Notes under the pieces: model-generated
The model's input: only the letters and a program-made list of their open reading frames with translations
Database searches by the model: none
Told to the model about the DNA's origin: nothing
Translations under genes and position numbers: made by a program
DNA from: Candidatus Aminicenantota bacterium
GTDB lineage: Bacteria > Acidobacteriota > Aminicenantia > UBA2199
Assembly (NCBI GenBank): GCA_023136725.1
Contig: JAGLQR010000084.1
Coordinates: 1 to 7,188 of the forward strand
Direction: 5' to 3'
Length of the DNA stretch: 7,188 nucleotides
Part shown: one piece after another, positions 6,663-7,188 of the stretch
How positions within the stretch are numbered: the first letter of the stretch is position 1
Layout: each line of letters opens with the position of its first letter

Positions 6663-7188
6663 ATGACTATCTCCTGGATTACATTTCTTTTATATGCAGG
6701 TATTACCCTACTCCTGGGGAGGTATGCTGCAAAAAAGACCGGGGATGGCGAGGATTTCTGGACAGCAGGGAGGGACCTCAGTCCTCTATCAGTCGGACTA
6801 TCTTTGTCTGCGGGATTCATGTCGATCTCCTGGTCATGTGTCTATGCGGTTCAACTTTTCTATTGGTATGGTGCCGGTGCATTATGGCTGGTAACAATAC
6901 CCTGGATCATTTCCCTTACAGGTATCTATTTCCTGTCGAGGAAATATCACAGTTTATCATCATTCAGCCAGCCGGAAATGATCGAAAAAAGGTTTGGAAA
7001 AAGTTTGAAAAAGGTAGTAGCTCTTGCCCTTGCTTTAGTTTTCCTTGTATGGGGAGGGGCTGAGATCTATGTTGCAGCTGTCCTGCTGGCACCCGATCTT
7101 ATGATCAGTGTTGATCTGGTTATAATCATTATAAGTATCTTCATTGCATTTTATACCGTATCAGGGGGGTTCCGTGCAGTTATACTGA
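6663..7188 (+). CDS. Sodium:solute symporter (SSS/SLC5 family), 3' partial
   Basis: An inner-membrane carrier that uses a sodium gradient to import a small solute. The frame from the ATG at 6663 stays open to the window edge, giving 175 residues of a family that usually has about 450-600. TAA at 6651-6653 is in frame upstream, with no start codon between, so 6663 is the earliest start. A weak AGG at 6647-6649 is the only ribosome-site candidate. Helix 1 spans about 4-20. The signature DFWTAGRDLSPLSVGLSLSAGFMS (31-54), with the family's AGR.L and unwound Ser-rich helix 2, follows. FYWYGAGALW leads into helix 3, then EMIEKRFGK (105-113), helix 4 (about 118-143) and helix 5 (about 150-166) ending in SGGFRAV, all in family order. 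The substrate (amino acid, sugar, proline, pantothenate or another solute) cannot be told from this part. Its place just after the exported peptidase suggests co-transcription and uptake of a breakdown product, which is inference. Confidence 0.87.
   Translation, partial: MTISWITFLLYAGITLLLGRYAAKKTGDGEDFWTAGRDLSPLSVGLSLSAGFMSISWSCVYAVQLFYWYGAGALWLVTIPWIISLTGIYFLSRKYHSLSSFSQPEMIEKRFGKSLKKVVALALALVFLVWGGAEIYVAAVLLAPDLMISVDLVIIIISIFIAFYTVSGGFRAVIL

Noticed and set aside
6694..7063. Plus-strand open frames of 66 and 75 codons near the right end.
   Set aside because: They are out of frame with the symporter, whose frame from 6663 carries the SSS signatures and stays open to the edge. The region is intact, not a frameshifted pseudogene.

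Overview
This is an AT-rich window (roughly 40% GC by eye) from a bacterium, with every recognisable gene on the plus strand and very little non-coding DNA. The signs point to a Gram-negative-type, heterotrophic and probably anaerobic lineage. They are an RhlB-like RNA helicase, a YbgI-type NIF3 protein, an iron-sulfur flavoprotein with the Isf cysteine spacing, and a large exported M14 zinc carboxypeptidase followed by a sodium/solute symporter. I cannot assign a phylum. Arg codons are mostly AGA/AGG and ATA is frequent, consistently across the genes, so nothing here looks recently transferred.

Layout. Bases 1-144 are the 3' end of a gene for a charged coiled-coil protein. Bases 150-3940 hold a tight run of four genes: an RhlB-like DEAD-box helicase, an Isf-type flavoprotein, thiD and a NIF3/DUF34 protein. 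Their gaps are 5, 5, -4 and 19 bases, counting from the coiled-coil gene and using the corrected NIF3 start at 3125. Such spacing suggests one transcript. A 76-base gap (3941-4016) follows. It is very AT-rich and carries a threefold TTCWGTTRA repeat, a possible -10/-35 pair and a strong AGGAGG ribosome binding site. It is the only plausible promoter region in the window. The second block is an 873-residue exported M14 metallopeptidase (4017-6638) and, 24 bases on, the first 175 codons of an SSS-family sodium/solute symporter that runs off the right edge.

How the genes fit together. The first block is housekeeping: RNA remodelling, a redox flavoprotein, pyrimidine phosphorylation for thiamine, and a conserved dinuclear-metal protein. 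It does not form an obvious single pathway. The second block makes sense as scavenging: an exported peptidase releases small products and a sodium-coupled carrier may take one up, but the transported substrate cannot be read from the sequence. I see no RNA gene, mobile element, CRISPR array, riboswitch or convincing intrinsic terminator, and no clear case for a wholly new system. The best leads are the helicase C-terminal tail, the repeat cluster ahead of the peptidase gene, and the peptidase's long C-terminal region.
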